From Bradyrhizobium agreste (GTDB taxonomy: Bacteria > Pseudomonadota > Alphaproteobacteria > Rhizobiales > Xanthobacteraceae), in assembly GCF_016031625.1 (NCBI RefSeq), contig NZ_JACCHP010000011.1, forward strand, positions 372,001 to 436,000: a DNA stretch of 64,000 nucleotides, read 5' to 3'. Each line of letters opens with the position of its first letter. Positions within the stretch are counted from its first letter, which is position 1. Made by a program: the position numbers and the translations under genes. Under the pieces are notes generated by a model, which did no database searches, was not told where the DNA came from, and saw only the letters and a program-made list of their open reading frames with translations. This document shows positions 43,991-52,722 of the stretch, in pieces.

Positions 43991-45001
43991 TCAGCGCCTC
44001 GCCAACAGGCCTTGCGGCCGGATCGAAAGCACCAGCACCATGATCAGGAAGGTCACGACGATGGCGTAGGTCGGGATGTAGACCGAGCCGAGCTGCTCGG
44101 CGAGGCCGATGATCAGCGCGCCGAGCGCGGCGCCCGGGATCGAGCCCATGCCGCCCACGATCACGACGACGAGGGACGCCAGCAGGAAACGGATGTCTTC
44201 GCCGGGCGACAATGACTGGAAGGTGCCGCCGACGACGCCGGCGATGCCCGCAAGCCCCGCGCCGAAGGCGAACACGGCGACGAAGACGAGCTGGATGCGC
44301 ACGCCGGTCGCGGCGAGAATATCGCGATCGTCGACGCCGGCGCGGATGATCATGCCGATCCGGGTGCGGTTGAGCGCGAGCCACATCGCGACGCCAATGG
44401 CCACGGAGGCCACGAAGATCACGAGCCTGACGAGCGGATATCTGAGATAGACCGGCTCGCCCGAGGATTTGATCGCCGTCACCAGCGGGAGCTCGATGGG
44501 ACCGACCAGCCAGTTCGGGGTCTGGATCTGGTAGAAGTCCCCGCCGCAGGCCCACAGCATCAGATCGGCAAACACGATCGACAACCCGATCGTCACCATG
44601 GTTTGCCTGAGATCCTGGCCCTCCATCCGGCGGAACACGATCACCTGCAGCAGCCCGCCGACGACAGCGGTCAGCACGAACGCGACGATGAAGCCGAGGA
44701 TCCACGAGCCGGTCGATGTGTTGATGGCATAGCCGACATAGCCGCCGAACAGATAGAGCGAGCCGTGCGCAAGGTTGACGTTGCGCATCAGGCCGAAGAT
44801 CAGCGTGAAGCCGCTGGCGACCAGGAAGTAGAGGCCTCCGAGCGTGATGCCGTTGAACACCGCGTTGAGGAAGACCCGCTTGCGACCGATCGCCTCTTCC
44901 AGGCCCGGCGGCCAGACCGCGAAGATCAACCAAAGCGCGACCGCAATCGCGATGATCGTGATCAGCGCCCAGGCCGGATGCCGTTCGACGAAGCGGCTCA
45001 T
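43991..45001 (-). CDS. LivH-type ABC transporter permease, first gene of the catabolic operon
   Basis: 336 residues, about eight or nine membrane helices. NAVFNGITLGGLYFLVASGF and LIFGLMRNVNLAHGSLYLFG are the LivH hallmarks; RTRIGMIIRAGVDDRDILAA is the cytoplasmic loop that contacts the ATPase. Genes from here to 25331 follow one another with gaps of 30 bp or less or with small overlaps, so this is probably the first gene of a ~20-kb operon. The binding protein for it is likely the one encoded at 46436. Confidence 0.92.
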   Translation of the reverse strand: MSRFVERHPAWALITIIAIAVALWLIFAVWPPGLEEAIGRKRVFLNAVFNGITLGGLYFLVASGFTLIFGLMRNVNLAHGSLYLFGGYVGYAINTSTGSWILGFIVAFVLTAVVGGLLQVIVFRRMEGQDLRQTMVTIGLSIVFADLMLWACGGDFYQIQTPNWLVGPIELPLVTAIKSSGEPVYLRYPLVRLVIFVASVAIGVAMWLALNRTRIGMIIRAGVDDRDILAATGVRIQLVFVAVFAFGAGLAGIAGVVGGTFQSLSPGEDIRFLLASLVVVIVGGMGSIPGAALGALIIGLAEQLGSVYIPTYAIVVTFLIMVLVLSIRPQGLLARR

Positions 45002-45075
45002 GCTCTCGCCTCGCTTCGGTTGTGGCGGGGCAATCGCGTGTGGGCATCACGGGGATTGTCCGCGGGTTTGCTCCG

Positions 45076-45129
45076 CCTCTCCCGCTTGCGGGAGAGGCCG
45101 ACGCGCTCGCAGAGCGCGGCGGGTGAGGG
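45076..45129. repeat. GC-rich palindromic intergenic repeat, copy 1
   Basis: A perfect 10-bp hairpin CCTCTCCCGC-TT-GCGGGAGAGG (45076-45097) is followed by a CCGACGCG...GCGGCGGGTGAGGG tail. The tail matches copy 2 (GGTCGGCGCG...GCGCCGGGTGAGGG). Such elements are abundant between genes of Bradyrhizobium. Confidence 0.75.
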
Positions 45130-45184
45130 CTCTCGCCGCGCAGGGAAATCTTCCGCAATTCTCAACAATCCCGACGCGGAAACA

Positions 45185-45255
45185 CCCTCTCCCCAACCCT
45201 CCCCGGCAAGCGACCGCTTGTGGGGAGAGGTCGGCGCGTAGCGCCGGGTGAGGGG
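45185..45255. repeat. GC-rich palindromic intergenic repeat, copy 2
   Basis: It begins CCCTCTCCCCAACCCTCCCC, continues through a GCAAGCGACCGCTTG inner segment and GGGGAGAGG, and ends GTCGGCGCG-TA-GCGCCGGGTGAGGG. It is the most complete copy of the family in the window. Confidence 0.75.
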
Positions 45256-45296
45256 GACTCCCCGCGAGTCAAACTGCAACCGCGCTTGCGGAGACT

Positions 45297-45338
45297 CCTC
45301 CTCACCCCAACCCTCTCCCTGCAGGTGGGGCGAGGAGG
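45297..45338. repeat. GC-rich palindromic intergenic repeat, copy 3 (short)
   Basis: CCTCCTCACCCCAACCCTCT, then CCCTGCAGGTGGGGCGAGGAGG. It shares the CCCCAACCCTC core with copy 2 and has partly complementary ends (CCTCCTC / GAGGAGG), but lacks the GGTGAGGG tail. Confidence 0.65.
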
Positions 45339-45483
45339 CATGCAAGCCGTTGCCGGCTGCTGGCCCTGCCATGGACGAACGTCCTCCCTGGACTAGCGAT
45401 CCTCTTTCGGGATCGCGTTGCTGGCATCCTAGCCAGGCAGCGAGGGCGACATTTGATCGTGAGTATCTTTTCGTGGCCTGCGC

Positions 45484-46311
45484 TCAGGCGCGCAAAACCT
45501 TGGCGGCGCGACGATAATCGGTCGGAGCCATTCCGACATTGGCGGCAAAAAAGCGCGTGAAACCGCTCTGCGAGGAGAAGCCGAGGTCGAAGCCGATATC
45601 GGCGATCGGCGCCTCGCTCGCCACCAACGCTTCGAGCGCCTGTTCCATGATCAGCGTGTTGAGATAAAGGTTCGGCGTGACGCCGGTCTGCACGCGGAAC
45701 AGCCGGTAGAAATGCGGCCGCGACAGCCCGGATTCGCGCGCGATGGCGTCGAGCTCGACTTCGGCGCCGGGGCTCTCCGACATCATCTTGATGCACTTGC
45801 GCACGCGAAAGTCAGTAACGGCGCCGCCTGCGCGCGGATCGCGCGCGATCTCGGCCTGCTGCCAGCTTTCGTCGTAGCAGATGTCGATCAGCCGCCTCAG
45901 CTCGGAATCGAGGCTGGAGAGCGATGGTGCGCCGCACACGAGCGCGGCGGTCCGCCTGATGTGCTTGTCGAGCGCGGGTGTGCGCCTGAACTGGGTGCGG
46001 CCGAAGCGCAACCGGTCGGAGCGGGAGGCATCCGGCGCAAACCATTCGGCGTTGACGTAGAGCACGAAGAAAATGGCGCCGCCGTCGAGATCGGTCGGCA
46101 GGAAGTTGTGCGGTTCCCAGGGATTGACGGCGACGACGGACGTCTCGGTGAGATCGTAATGCCCGTTGGAGACATCGATGCATGCCGGCATGCCGCCGAC
46201 ATGGAAGATCAGATGACCTTCGCGATGGGCGTGGATATTGAAAGGGCGGTTCAATTGATAAACCGTCGCCCGGCCGAAGCGGCCGTGGAAGACGGCGAGC
46301 GCACGGCTCAT
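45484..46311 (-). CDS. AraC-family transcriptional regulator
   Basis: 275 residues. The N-terminal half is a cupin-type sensor domain (RPFNIHAHREGHLIFHVGGM, HNFLPTDLDGGAIFFVLYVN). The C-terminal half has two HTH motifs: LDAIARESGLSRPHFYRLFR and IADIGFDLGFSSQSGFTRFF, ending VGMAPTDYRR, the usual AraC signature. It lies between the binding-protein gene (46436) and the transporter operon (45001), so it is the obvious candidate activator of both. The inducer is unknown. Confidence 0.92.
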   Translation of the reverse strand: MSRALAVFHGRFGRATVYQLNRPFNIHAHREGHLIFHVGGMPACIDVSNGHYDLTETSVVAVNPWEPHNFLPTDLDGGAIFFVLYVNAEWFAPDASRSDRLRFGRTQFRRTPALDKHIRRTAALVCGAPSLSSLDSELRRLIDICYDESWQQAEIARDPRAGGAVTDFRVRKCIKMMSESPGAEVELDAIARESGLSRPHFYRLFRVQTGVTPNLYLNTLIMEQALEALVASEAPIADIGFDLGFSSQSGFTRFFAANVGMAPTDYRRAAKVLRA

Positions 46312-46379
46312 GCCTTCCCCTCCCGAATGTTCTTGTCTTTTCGGCCAGCCTTCAACAACGCCGCCGAGATTGCAAGAGC

Positions 46380-46410
46380 GGAGAGCGACCGCGTCAGCGC
46401 GTCGCTCTCC
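46380..46410 (-). terminator. Hairpin between the binding-protein and AraC genes
   Basis: Perfect 10-bp arms GGAGAGCGAC (46380-46389) and GTCGCTCTCC (46401-46410) with an 11-nt loop, about 25 bp past the stop of the binding-protein gene. It has no strong U-run, so it may be a terminator or an mRNA-stabilising stem that sets a high binding-protein level relative to downstream genes. Confidence 0.5.
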
Positions 46411-46435
46411 GGTTGCGTCTGCCTGACGTGATGCG

Positions 46436-47686
46436 TCAGTATTTCTTACATTCCGGCACGGTGCGGCTCGGCAGCCCGATCTTGGAGAACACGGCCGGGT
46501 CGTAGCCGAGCGTCTGGTTCACGTTCGGGATCACCTTCACGACCTTGCTGAACAGCGCGCCCTTGCCGTCGTCGACGACTTCGGTGACGAAGTTGGTGCC
46601 GATCGCCTGGCGGTTGGAGTCGAGCTTGATCTTGCCGTTCGGCGCGTCGAGCTCGATCTTCGCCAGTGCTTCCCTGAACTTCGCCTGGTTGTTGGAGAGG
46701 TCGCCGTTGACCTGACGCAGTGCGAGGATCAGCGCCATGGTTGAATCATAATAGTTGGTGGCGAGCAGCGACGGGCTCGGGAACCGCTTGTTGGGCGGGA
46801 AGGCGTCCCGATAGGCCTTCACGAACTTCTGCCAGCCCGGATCCTCCCAGGTGTCGGCCTGACCGCTCGCCGCGATGGTGCCGATCAGCGCGTTCTTGGC
46901 GTTGCCCTTCGATGACAGGATGGTCTGGTCGATCATGATGGAACCGCCCATCAGATGCGCCTTGCCGCCGGCCTGCTGATACTGGTTGAGGAAGTTGACG
47001 GCATCGGCGCCCCCAAGCCCGAGATAGATGGCGTCGACGTCGTCGGGCAGGGCGGCGATGACGGAGGCGAAGTCCTTGGTGCCGAGCGGCACCCATTGCC
47101 GGTTGGTGACTTGTCCGCCCATGCCGCAGAATTCGAGCACCAGTCCGAACACTTGGGTGTAGATGAAGGAATAGTCCTCGCCGACGGTCGCGATCTTGCG
47201 ATACTTCTTCTCTTCATAGGCGTATTTGCCGAGGCCGACCTGCCACTGCGCGCCGTCCATGTTGTAGCGGAAGAAGTTCGGAGCGGGATCGACATAGGTC
47301 GTTTCCTGCGCACCGGATGCGGCATTGATGAACGTCAGCTCGGGATGGGTCTTGGCAAAATTCTTGACCGCGATGCCTTCGTCCCCGGAGAGCGGCGACA
47401 GCAGGATCTGTACCTTGTCCTGCTCGATCAGCTTGCGCACGGCGCGCACGGCGGAGTCCGGCGTTGCATCCGTCGAAGCGACGATGAATTCGAGTTCCTT
47501 GTCACCGACCTTCTTGCCGAGCACGTTGAGCGCGGTCTGATGGCCGCGCATGCCGTCCTCGCCGAGCACCGTGTAGGTGCCCTCGAGCGTTGCGGTCACG
47601 CCCACCTTGATCTTTTCCTGGGCGATCGCCGCGCCCGAAAGAAACAGGCTGCTCAACGCGAGCAGTCCGATGCTGCATTTCGACAT
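46436..47686 (-). CDS. LIV-type ABC transporter periplasmic binding protein
   Basis: 416 residues. An N-terminal signal peptide (CSIGLLALSSLFLSGAAIAQ) is followed by a periplasmic-binding-protein type 1 fold: KIKVGVTATLEGTYTVLGED, LIEQDKVQILLSPLSGDEGI, FINAASGAQETTYVDP and AIYLGLGGADAVNFLNQYQQ. It would deliver substrate to the LivHMG-type transporter encoded downstream. GGGGAGGAGCAC before the ATG is a strong ribosome-binding site. Its separate position, a hairpin away from AraC, matches the frequent overproduction of binding proteins. Confidence 0.92.
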   Translation of the reverse strand: MSKCSIGLLALSSLFLSGAAIAQEKIKVGVTATLEGTYTVLGEDGMRGHQTALNVLGKKVGDKELEFIVASTDATPDSAVRAVRKLIEQDKVQILLSPLSGDEGIAVKNFAKTHPELTFINAASGAQETTYVDPAPNFFRYNMDGAQWQVGLGKYAYEEKKYRKIATVGEDYSFIYTQVFGLVLEFCGMGGQVTNRQWVPLGTKDFASVIAALPDDVDAIYLGLGGADAVNFLNQYQQAGGKAHLMGGSIMIDQTILSSKGNAKNALIGTIAASGQADTWEDPGWQKFVKAYRDAFPPNKRFPSPSLLATNYYDSTMALILALRQVNGDLSNNQAKFREALAKIELDAPNGKIKLDSNRQAIGTNFVTEVVDDGKGALFSKVVKVIPNVNQTLGYDPAVFSKIGLPSRTVPECKKY

Positions 47687-47885
47687 GTGCTCCTCCCCTG
47701 TGTCATCGCTTGTTGCCGCGACGAACCGTGCGATGCCCCGTGGCTCTCGAAGCCCGCGGCTTTGGAGGAAAGCTAGCCGAAGTCGGATGCGCTGCGCCCA
47801 TCGCGGCCTCGTTCGGCTTGACTGGCAGTCTCATTTTTGAATGTTGCGGCGCGAGTGATTTTCGCGGTGCAGCAGGGCGCCCGCG

Positions 47886-48881
47886 CTAGCCGTAATCTTC
47901 GGCGAGAAACTGGTTGATCGCATCGAACGCCTGCAGACGGTTCTTCTCCAGCAGCAGCATGTGCGTGCCTTCGCCGATCTCGACCCATCGCCGGTACGGC
48001 GCATGTTTCAGCGAAAGGAACAAGTCCAGCGCCGAGGCGATGGGAACGTCCTGATCCCATTCCGCGTGGACCAGGAGCACGGGCACGCGAATCTCGCCGG
48101 CATCATACAGCGTCTTGCCGGCGGCCCAGTATTCGCGAATGTCCAGGATCGGGCCGTTGACCGCACGCATGATGGCAGGCGCCTGCGCGCTGCCCTGCGG
48201 GTCGGTCGCCAGCGAGATGTTGGCCCAGAGCTCGAAGCCGCCTGCCGGGATCAAGCTCGATCGTGCCGCGTCCGGCGCAGCAGAAAGCCAGCGCGTCCTG
48301 AAGTCCAGCACTGGAACCTTGCGATACCCGCCGAGGTGCCCGCCTGCATCGATCGGAGCGGGACCCTGCAGCAACCAGAGCGGCGCGACCAGCGCGAGCT
48401 TGACGACCTTGTCGTTGTTGCCTGCGGTGTAAGCACCGGCCACCGAGCCGCCCCAGGACATGGCAACCAGATTGAGGCGCGCGATCTTGCGTAGCTTCAG
48501 GATATGCGCGACGGCACTGGCGAGGTCGCGAACGCCGGTCTCGGTGCGCACGAGCGGTTCGGACTGCTCCGGCGGCGCGTCCATCTCGGGCGGGCGGGTC
48601 GATTGGCCATAGCCGCGCACGTCGAGCGCGAAGACGTCGTAGCCTTGGCGGGCGAGATAATCCATGAACGAGACGCCGCCGAGCGGTGTATCGAACAGGC
48701 TTTCCGATGAATAGGTCGCGCCGTGCATCATCAGGATGGTTCGCTCGGCGGAGAAGGTCTTGAGCGCCGCCGGGCGCTTGTTGCGCAAGTGAAGCGAAAT
48801 TCCGGCCGTGTCGCTCGGGATCATGAGATCCTCGACCACGATCTCGGGCCTGTCGGCGCGCGCGCTGGCGTGCTGGTTCAT
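47886..48881 (-). CDS. Alpha/beta hydrolase
   Basis: 331 residues, start ATG 48881 with GGAGAACGAGC upstream. The oxyanion HG motif is LMMHGATYSSESLFDTPLGG; the nucleophile elbow is VAMSWGGSVAG (Ser in A-M-S-W-G rather than G-x-S-x-G); the acid is in LLVHAEWDQDVP and the catalytic His in GEGTHMLLLEKNR. It belongs to the broad esterase/lipase class. The gene lies 13 bp downstream of an MBL-fold gene and is likely co-regulated with it by the divergent LysR regulator. The substrate is unknown. Confidence 0.88.
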   Translation of the reverse strand: MNQHASARADRPEIVVEDLMIPSDTAGISLHLRNKRPAALKTFSAERTILMMHGATYSSESLFDTPLGGVSFMDYLARQGYDVFALDVRGYGQSTRPPEMDAPPEQSEPLVRTETGVRDLASAVAHILKLRKIARLNLVAMSWGGSVAGAYTAGNNDKVVKLALVAPLWLLQGPAPIDAGGHLGGYRKVPVLDFRTRWLSAAPDAARSSLIPAGGFELWANISLATDPQGSAQAPAIMRAVNGPILDIREYWAAGKTLYDAGEIRVPVLLVHAEWDQDVPIASALDLFLSLKHAPYRRWVEIGEGTHMLLLEKNRLQAFDAINQFLAEDYG

Positions 48882-48894
48882 GCTCGTTCTCCGT

Positions 48895-49830
48895 TCAGAT
48901 GAATTGCCAGGTAAAGCGTCCTCCGGTGCGGCTGACGCGGCCGACCGATGACTGTGCGAAATGGGTGGTGAAGATGGCTGCGCCCCGCTCGGCAGCGTCC
49001 TCCAGCACGAAGGCGCGCGAGCGCAACGCCGCTTCCGGGAATTCGCAGAAGCAGGAATTGAGCGAGGGCTCATAGACCTGGAGCGGGTGGTGCATCACGT
49101 CTCCGGCGAAAAGCGCCTCCTCGCCACGCGAGACGAGGCGGATGGAGGCATGATCGACGCTGTGGCCGGGGGTCGGAATGAAGGAGATGCCCTCGATAGC
49201 CTCGTTTCCGTCCACCGCGATAAGTCTGGCAAGCCCGGCCTCGATCACGGGCCGGACGCTGTCGTCATAGACACGGTCGGCCGGCTTGCGCAGCGCGGGG
49301 CCGAGGGCCGGGGCAGGGCGGGCCGGTCCGGTCGGCTCTGTGCCCGTCGCGAGGCTCTCGCCATAGGCCTGCTCGATCGCGGAGAAGACGTAGGTCGCAT
49401 TCGGGAAGGTCGGGACCCAGCGCCCGTCGACGAGGCGGGTGTTCCAGCCGACGTGATCGGCATGCACATGGGTGAGCAGCACGTAATCGACCTGCTCCGG
49501 CGTCACACCCGCTGCGGCCAGCCGCGCCAGGAACGGCTCGTTGAGCCGGTGAAGCGGTGGGATCTCCGGCCGGTTCTTGTCATTGCCGGTGGCCGTGTCG
49601 ATCAGCATCGTGTGGTGCGGCGTCCTGACCAGCCAGCTGTGAATGCTTTGAATGAAGGTCCCGGTCGCAGCATCGAACGAGCCCGCCTCCAGGCGGTTGC
49701 GATGGCGCTCCAGCGCCTGCGGCTCGCCTCCCGGATAGAGCGTGTCAAACTTGAATGCGGCAAGCCGCAACTCGTCGATCCGCGTGATGGATGCTTCGCC
49801 GACTTGATAGGTTTTGTCCGCTTGAATCAT
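48895..49830 (-). CDS. MBL-fold metallo-hydrolase
   Basis: 311 residues from ATG 49830, preceded by GGAGGAC. The zinc motif is LLTHVHADHVGWN, with FIPTPGHSVDHASIRL (His) and LFAGDVMHHPLQVYEP (Asp and His) completing the site. The N-terminal phrase GEASITRIDELRLAAFKFDT and the size fit the lactonase-like MBL branch (aryl/acyl-lactone or ester hydrolases). It is encoded together with an alpha/beta hydrolase and divergent from a LysR gene, a typical small catabolic or detoxification unit. Confidence 0.88.
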   Translation of the reverse strand: MIQADKTYQVGEASITRIDELRLAAFKFDTLYPGGEPQALERHRNRLEAGSFDAATGTFIQSIHSWLVRTPHHTMLIDTATGNDKNRPEIPPLHRLNEPFLARLAAAGVTPEQVDYVLLTHVHADHVGWNTRLVDGRWVPTFPNATYVFSAIEQAYGESLATGTEPTGPARPAPALGPALRKPADRVYDDSVRPVIEAGLARLIAVDGNEAIEGISFIPTPGHSVDHASIRLVSRGEEALFAGDVMHHPLQVYEPSLNSCFCEFPEAALRSRAFVLEDAAERGAAIFTTHFAQSSVGRVSRTGGRFTWQFI

Positions 49831-50060
49831 CAAATGTCCTCCACGGGGCGCGGCTGAGGGGCCTGATTGTCCGCGCTGCGGTCACCGTGAGCTACGAAGC
49901 GCGCCGTGCCTTCGGGAGAGCCGCGGGCTCGATAGGTCCCATCGACATTGTCGATATCGGAAGGCACGCTCGCCCCAGCTTTTCACGCGGTCGTTTTGGC
50001 CCTAACCCTCGTATCGCGGCTCACCGGAGTCGCGATGTGCCCTAAACGGAGGTGGCACCG
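49831..50060. promoter_or_regulatory. Divergent promoter region, MBL hydrolase / LysR
   Basis: This 230-bp gap separates the minus-strand MBL gene from the plus-strand LysR gene. The divergent arrangement is classic for a LysR protein controlling its neighbour. I did not find a convincing T-N11-A inverted repeat by eye. Confidence 0.4.
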
Positions 50061-51005
50061 ATGCAGGATGCGGAACACGGCCGGGGTCGGCCGGCCGACG
50101 ACAACGATCTCGCCGAGATCGACCTCGGCCTATTGCTGGCTCTTGAGGCTCTCCTGCGCGAGCGGAACGTGACGCGCGCGGCCTCCCGGCTCAATATCGG
50201 ACAGCCTGCGCTCTCGGCGCGGCTGAACCGGCTGCGGCAGATCTTTGCCGATCCGCTGTTCGTGCCCGCGGCGAGCGGGCGCGGCGTGGTGCCGACGACG
50301 AGAGCGGTGGAGCTGCAGACGGAGCTTGCGGACGTGCTCGGCAAGCTCCGTCGCATGGTGGAGGGGCCGGCCGTGTTCGACCCCGCCAAGAGCCAGCGCA
50401 CCTTCGTCGTTGCCATCCACGAGAATCCAGCCGTGACGCTGGCACCCGGCCTGGTGGCGCGCTTGACCGCGATGGCCGAGCGGGCGCGGCTCGCCCTCGT
50501 TCACCCCGCGCGCGATGTCGTGGATCAGCTCGAAAGGGGAGAGATCGACATCCTGGTGACGGGAGCTGATCGCGCACATGGCGAGCTGATGCAGCGGCCG
50601 CTGTTCGAGGACGGCTTCCTGTCCGCACAGCGCAAAGGTCACCCCCGCGGCAGCGGCCCGCTTGATCTCGACAGCTTTTGCGCGCTCGACCATCTGCTGA
50701 TCTCCGCCGATGGCGGCGGCTTCTCCGGCCTCGTCGACGATGCGCTGGCGGCGCTCGGCCGTTCCCGGCGCGTCGCCGTCTCGATCCAGACCTATGCGCT
50801 GGCGCCGGTCATCCTTGCGCACAGTGACTGCATCTGCACGCTGCCGCGGCGCTTCCTGATCCGCTTCGCCCACGAGCTCGATCTCACGCCCCCGCCGCTC
50901 GATCTGCCGCCCGCTCGCATCGTCGCGCTGTGGCATCCGCGCAATCAAGAGGACAAAGGCCACGCTTGGCTTCGCGAGTGTCTCTACCAGGCGGCTGCCG
51001 CTTGA
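50061..51005 (+). CDS. LysR-family transcriptional regulator
   Basis: 314 residues. The winged HTH is LLALEALLRERNVTRAASRL, NIGQPALSARLNRLRQIFAD, PLFVPAASGRG, followed by an effector-binding domain (AIHENPAVTLAPGLVARLTA, DILVTGADRAH). It is closest in layout to the NodD/NahR-like branch, with the sequence LALEALLRERNVTRAASRLN. The ATG at 50061 was chosen because GGAGG lies 8 bp upstream; GTG 50052 is an alternative. Likely target: the divergent MBL and alpha/beta hydrolase genes. Confidence 0.9.
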   Translation: MQDAEHGRGRPADDNDLAEIDLGLLLALEALLRERNVTRAASRLNIGQPALSARLNRLRQIFADPLFVPAASGRGVVPTTRAVELQTELADVLGKLRRMVEGPAVFDPAKSQRTFVVAIHENPAVTLAPGLVARLTAMAERARLALVHPARDVVDQLERGEIDILVTGADRAHGELMQRPLFEDGFLSAQRKGHPRGSGPLDLDSFCALDHLLISADGGGFSGLVDDALAALGRSRRVAVSIQTYALAPVILAHSDCICTLPRRFLIRFAHELDLTPPPLDLPPARIVALWHPRNQEDKGHAWLRECLYQAAAA

Positions 51006-51316
51006 TCGCGATTTGCCCTCACGTGCGGACGAGCGGCGCTGTCAGGTTCGTCTCGCCTGTAAGTTTGTGGCGTTCCGAACTACTGAGTCCACGAAGTTTG
51101 CATTCGTCGCGCCCGGTATACCGCCTGCCGCCTTCCTAAGCTGCGTGCCGAGATGAAATGCAGAGAGATGGGTCATTAGTCGCGCTTATGTCGCGAATTT
51201 TTACTTCCAATTTTACTTCGCAAAATCCCGCCAATAGCCTCAAGCGCAACTGATCACATCCGCAGGGATCGCTGAAGGTCGTTGCGGCCGCTCATCGTAA
51301 CCAACGAGGGGTTGCC
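51006..51316. other. AT-richer intergenic region
   Basis: About 310 bp between the LysR gene and the binding-protein remnant. It contains a short direct repeat TTTTACTTC (around 51199-51227) in an AT-rich stretch, which could belong to the promoter of the remnant gene. No gene is supported. Confidence 0.5.
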
Positions 51317-51536
51317 ATGCTTGACAGGGATAAGGGGAATGCTGCTGCCGGCCACGCCGGAACGAAGCCGGGGGAAGCGAAAAAGCTGAGCCGCCGTACG
51401 CTGTTGAAGGGTGCCGCAGCGGTCGTAGGCGCGGCCGCCGGGTCGGATGCGATCCGCGGCTTCCCGACCATCTGGGCGCAGGAGATCAAGGACATCGAGC
51501 TGCGCCATGTCGGCGTCTCCTATTCGCTGGTGAAGG
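51317..51536 (+). pseudogene. Remnant of a Tat-exported solute-binding protein
   Basis: A start with GAGGGGTTGCC upstream leads into a Tat signal (SRRTLLKGAAAVVGAAAGSD, then FPTIWAQ) and the first residues of the mature part of a PotD-like binding protein (IKDIELRHVGVSYSLVK). After that the frame turns into Arg/Ser-rich shadow sequence up to a stop at 51736, and no similarity to the rest of the family is seen. A +1 frame after the break reads RAEQGEAATIACIPAARH, which looks protein-like but unrelated. Only ~70 of the expected ~350-400 residues remain, so the gene is broken, probably by deletion or recombination. Confidence 0.65.
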
Positions 51537-51814
51537 CGTGCCGAGCAGGGCGAGGCAGCCACCATTGCCTGTATTCCGGCGGCCCGCCATCGTGTGCTCA
51601 AGAACGCCGACGCGCACGCTTGCAAGAGCGTCGGCACCAATTTCGCAGACGTGGCGACGTCTGGAACTACGTCGGCCTGATCTCGGAGCCGAGCCCGATG
51701 GACAGCCGGAGCAGTGATGGCCGGGACGAGCCGTGACATAGCGCAATCGTGGTCACGACGGCTTGACTTGAACCCCGTATTTGCGCGGCCACTCCTGAGA
51801 CAGTGCAAAGCTTG

Positions 51815-52651
51815 TCAATTCGTCGGCCCATCACCACGGATCGCGAATGTCGTCGCCTTGAGCCTGGTCATGCCGAATTTGTCGAACAGCTTGTCATAGG
51901 TGCCGTCGGCGCGGATCGCGGTGAGGGCATCGGCCACCGCCTGGGCGAGCTGCTTGTCGCGGAAGGCGAAGGTGATGTCGGTGCCGGCGATATCGCGGAC
52001 CCAGATCTTGGCGATCCCCTTCTGTTCGAGCGAGTTGGCGGTCTCGTTGATGTTGAGCGCGGCCTCGAGCTGACCGGCGCGCAGCGCCGCGGAGGTGGCG
52101 GTGACGGTGGTGAAGGTGCGCAGCTCGACCGGCTTGAGGCCCTTGGCTTCCATCGCCGTGCTGAACTCGCGCGCCTTGCGCTCGGTATAGGTCGCCGATT
52201 CCACGCCGACCACGCGGCCGGCGAGATCCTCGAATTTTTCGAGCTTCAGGCTGGAGGACGGATCGGTGTAGATGCTGATCGCCTGCTGCGCGTAAGGCAC
52301 GAGGTACATCATCTTCGAGCGTTCCTCGGTCCAGAACAGGCCGGTGTTGATGGCATCGAACCGGCCGGAGCGCAGCGCCGGGATCATCGGCGGGAAGTCC
52401 ATGCGCAGGAACACCGCCTCGACGCAGATGCGCTTGGCGATCTCGCGGGCGAGCTCGACGTTGAGGCCCTGCAGCTCGCCCTTGTCGTCGACGAATTGCT
52501 GCGGCGGCAGCGTCGGGTTGATCGACATCTGCCATTTCGGCGCCTCGATCAGGCTCGAGGCCGGCACTTTCGGCGTGCAGGTCTGGGCACCGGCGGCCTG
52601 CGTCAGGCCGACCAGCAGGGCGAGGGCGGAGAAGGTTTTTGGAAATCGCAT
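51815..52651 (-). CDS. Periplasmic solute-binding protein, SBP_bac_3 family (copy 1)
   Basis: 278 residues with a signal peptide (FPKTFSALALLVGLTQAAGA). Conserved blocks are SINPTLPPQQFVDDKGELQG, LNVELAREIAKRICVEAVFL, INTGLFWTEERSKMMYLVPY and VESATYTERK. The family binds amino acids or small acids for ABC import. It equals in length (278) and closely resembles the protein encoded at 63129-63965, so the two are paralogues flanking the LacI-controlled module. No permease or ATPase gene is next to this copy. It lies 71 bp downstream of the MaoC gene, so it is probably in the same operon. Confidence 0.9.
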   Translation of the reverse strand: MRFPKTFSALALLVGLTQAAGAQTCTPKVPASSLIEAPKWQMSINPTLPPQQFVDDKGELQGLNVELAREIAKRICVEAVFLRMDFPPMIPALRSGRFDAINTGLFWTEERSKMMYLVPYAQQAISIYTDPSSSLKLEKFEDLAGRVVGVESATYTERKAREFSTAMEAKGLKPVELRTFTTVTATSAALRAGQLEAALNINETANSLEQKGIAKIWVRDIAGTDITFAFRDKQLAQAVADALTAIRADGTYDKLFDKFGMTRLKATTFAIRGDGPTN

Positions 52652-52722
52652 CTGATTACTCCGATCAAATCGTGGGTGGCAGAGGAGCCGTTCTCCGGTC
52701 CGACGTCTTCTTCGTTGTCTGG

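Larger units (their letters stand above)
45002..45483. other. Intergenic region with three GC-rich palindromic repeats
   Basis: About 480 bp upstream of the LivH gene. No gene is supported. The region is dominated by three related repeats (listed separately). The remaining sequence, especially 45340-45483 next to the AraC gene stop, may hold the promoter of the catabolic operon, but no promoter motif was identified with confidence. Confidence 0.5.
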
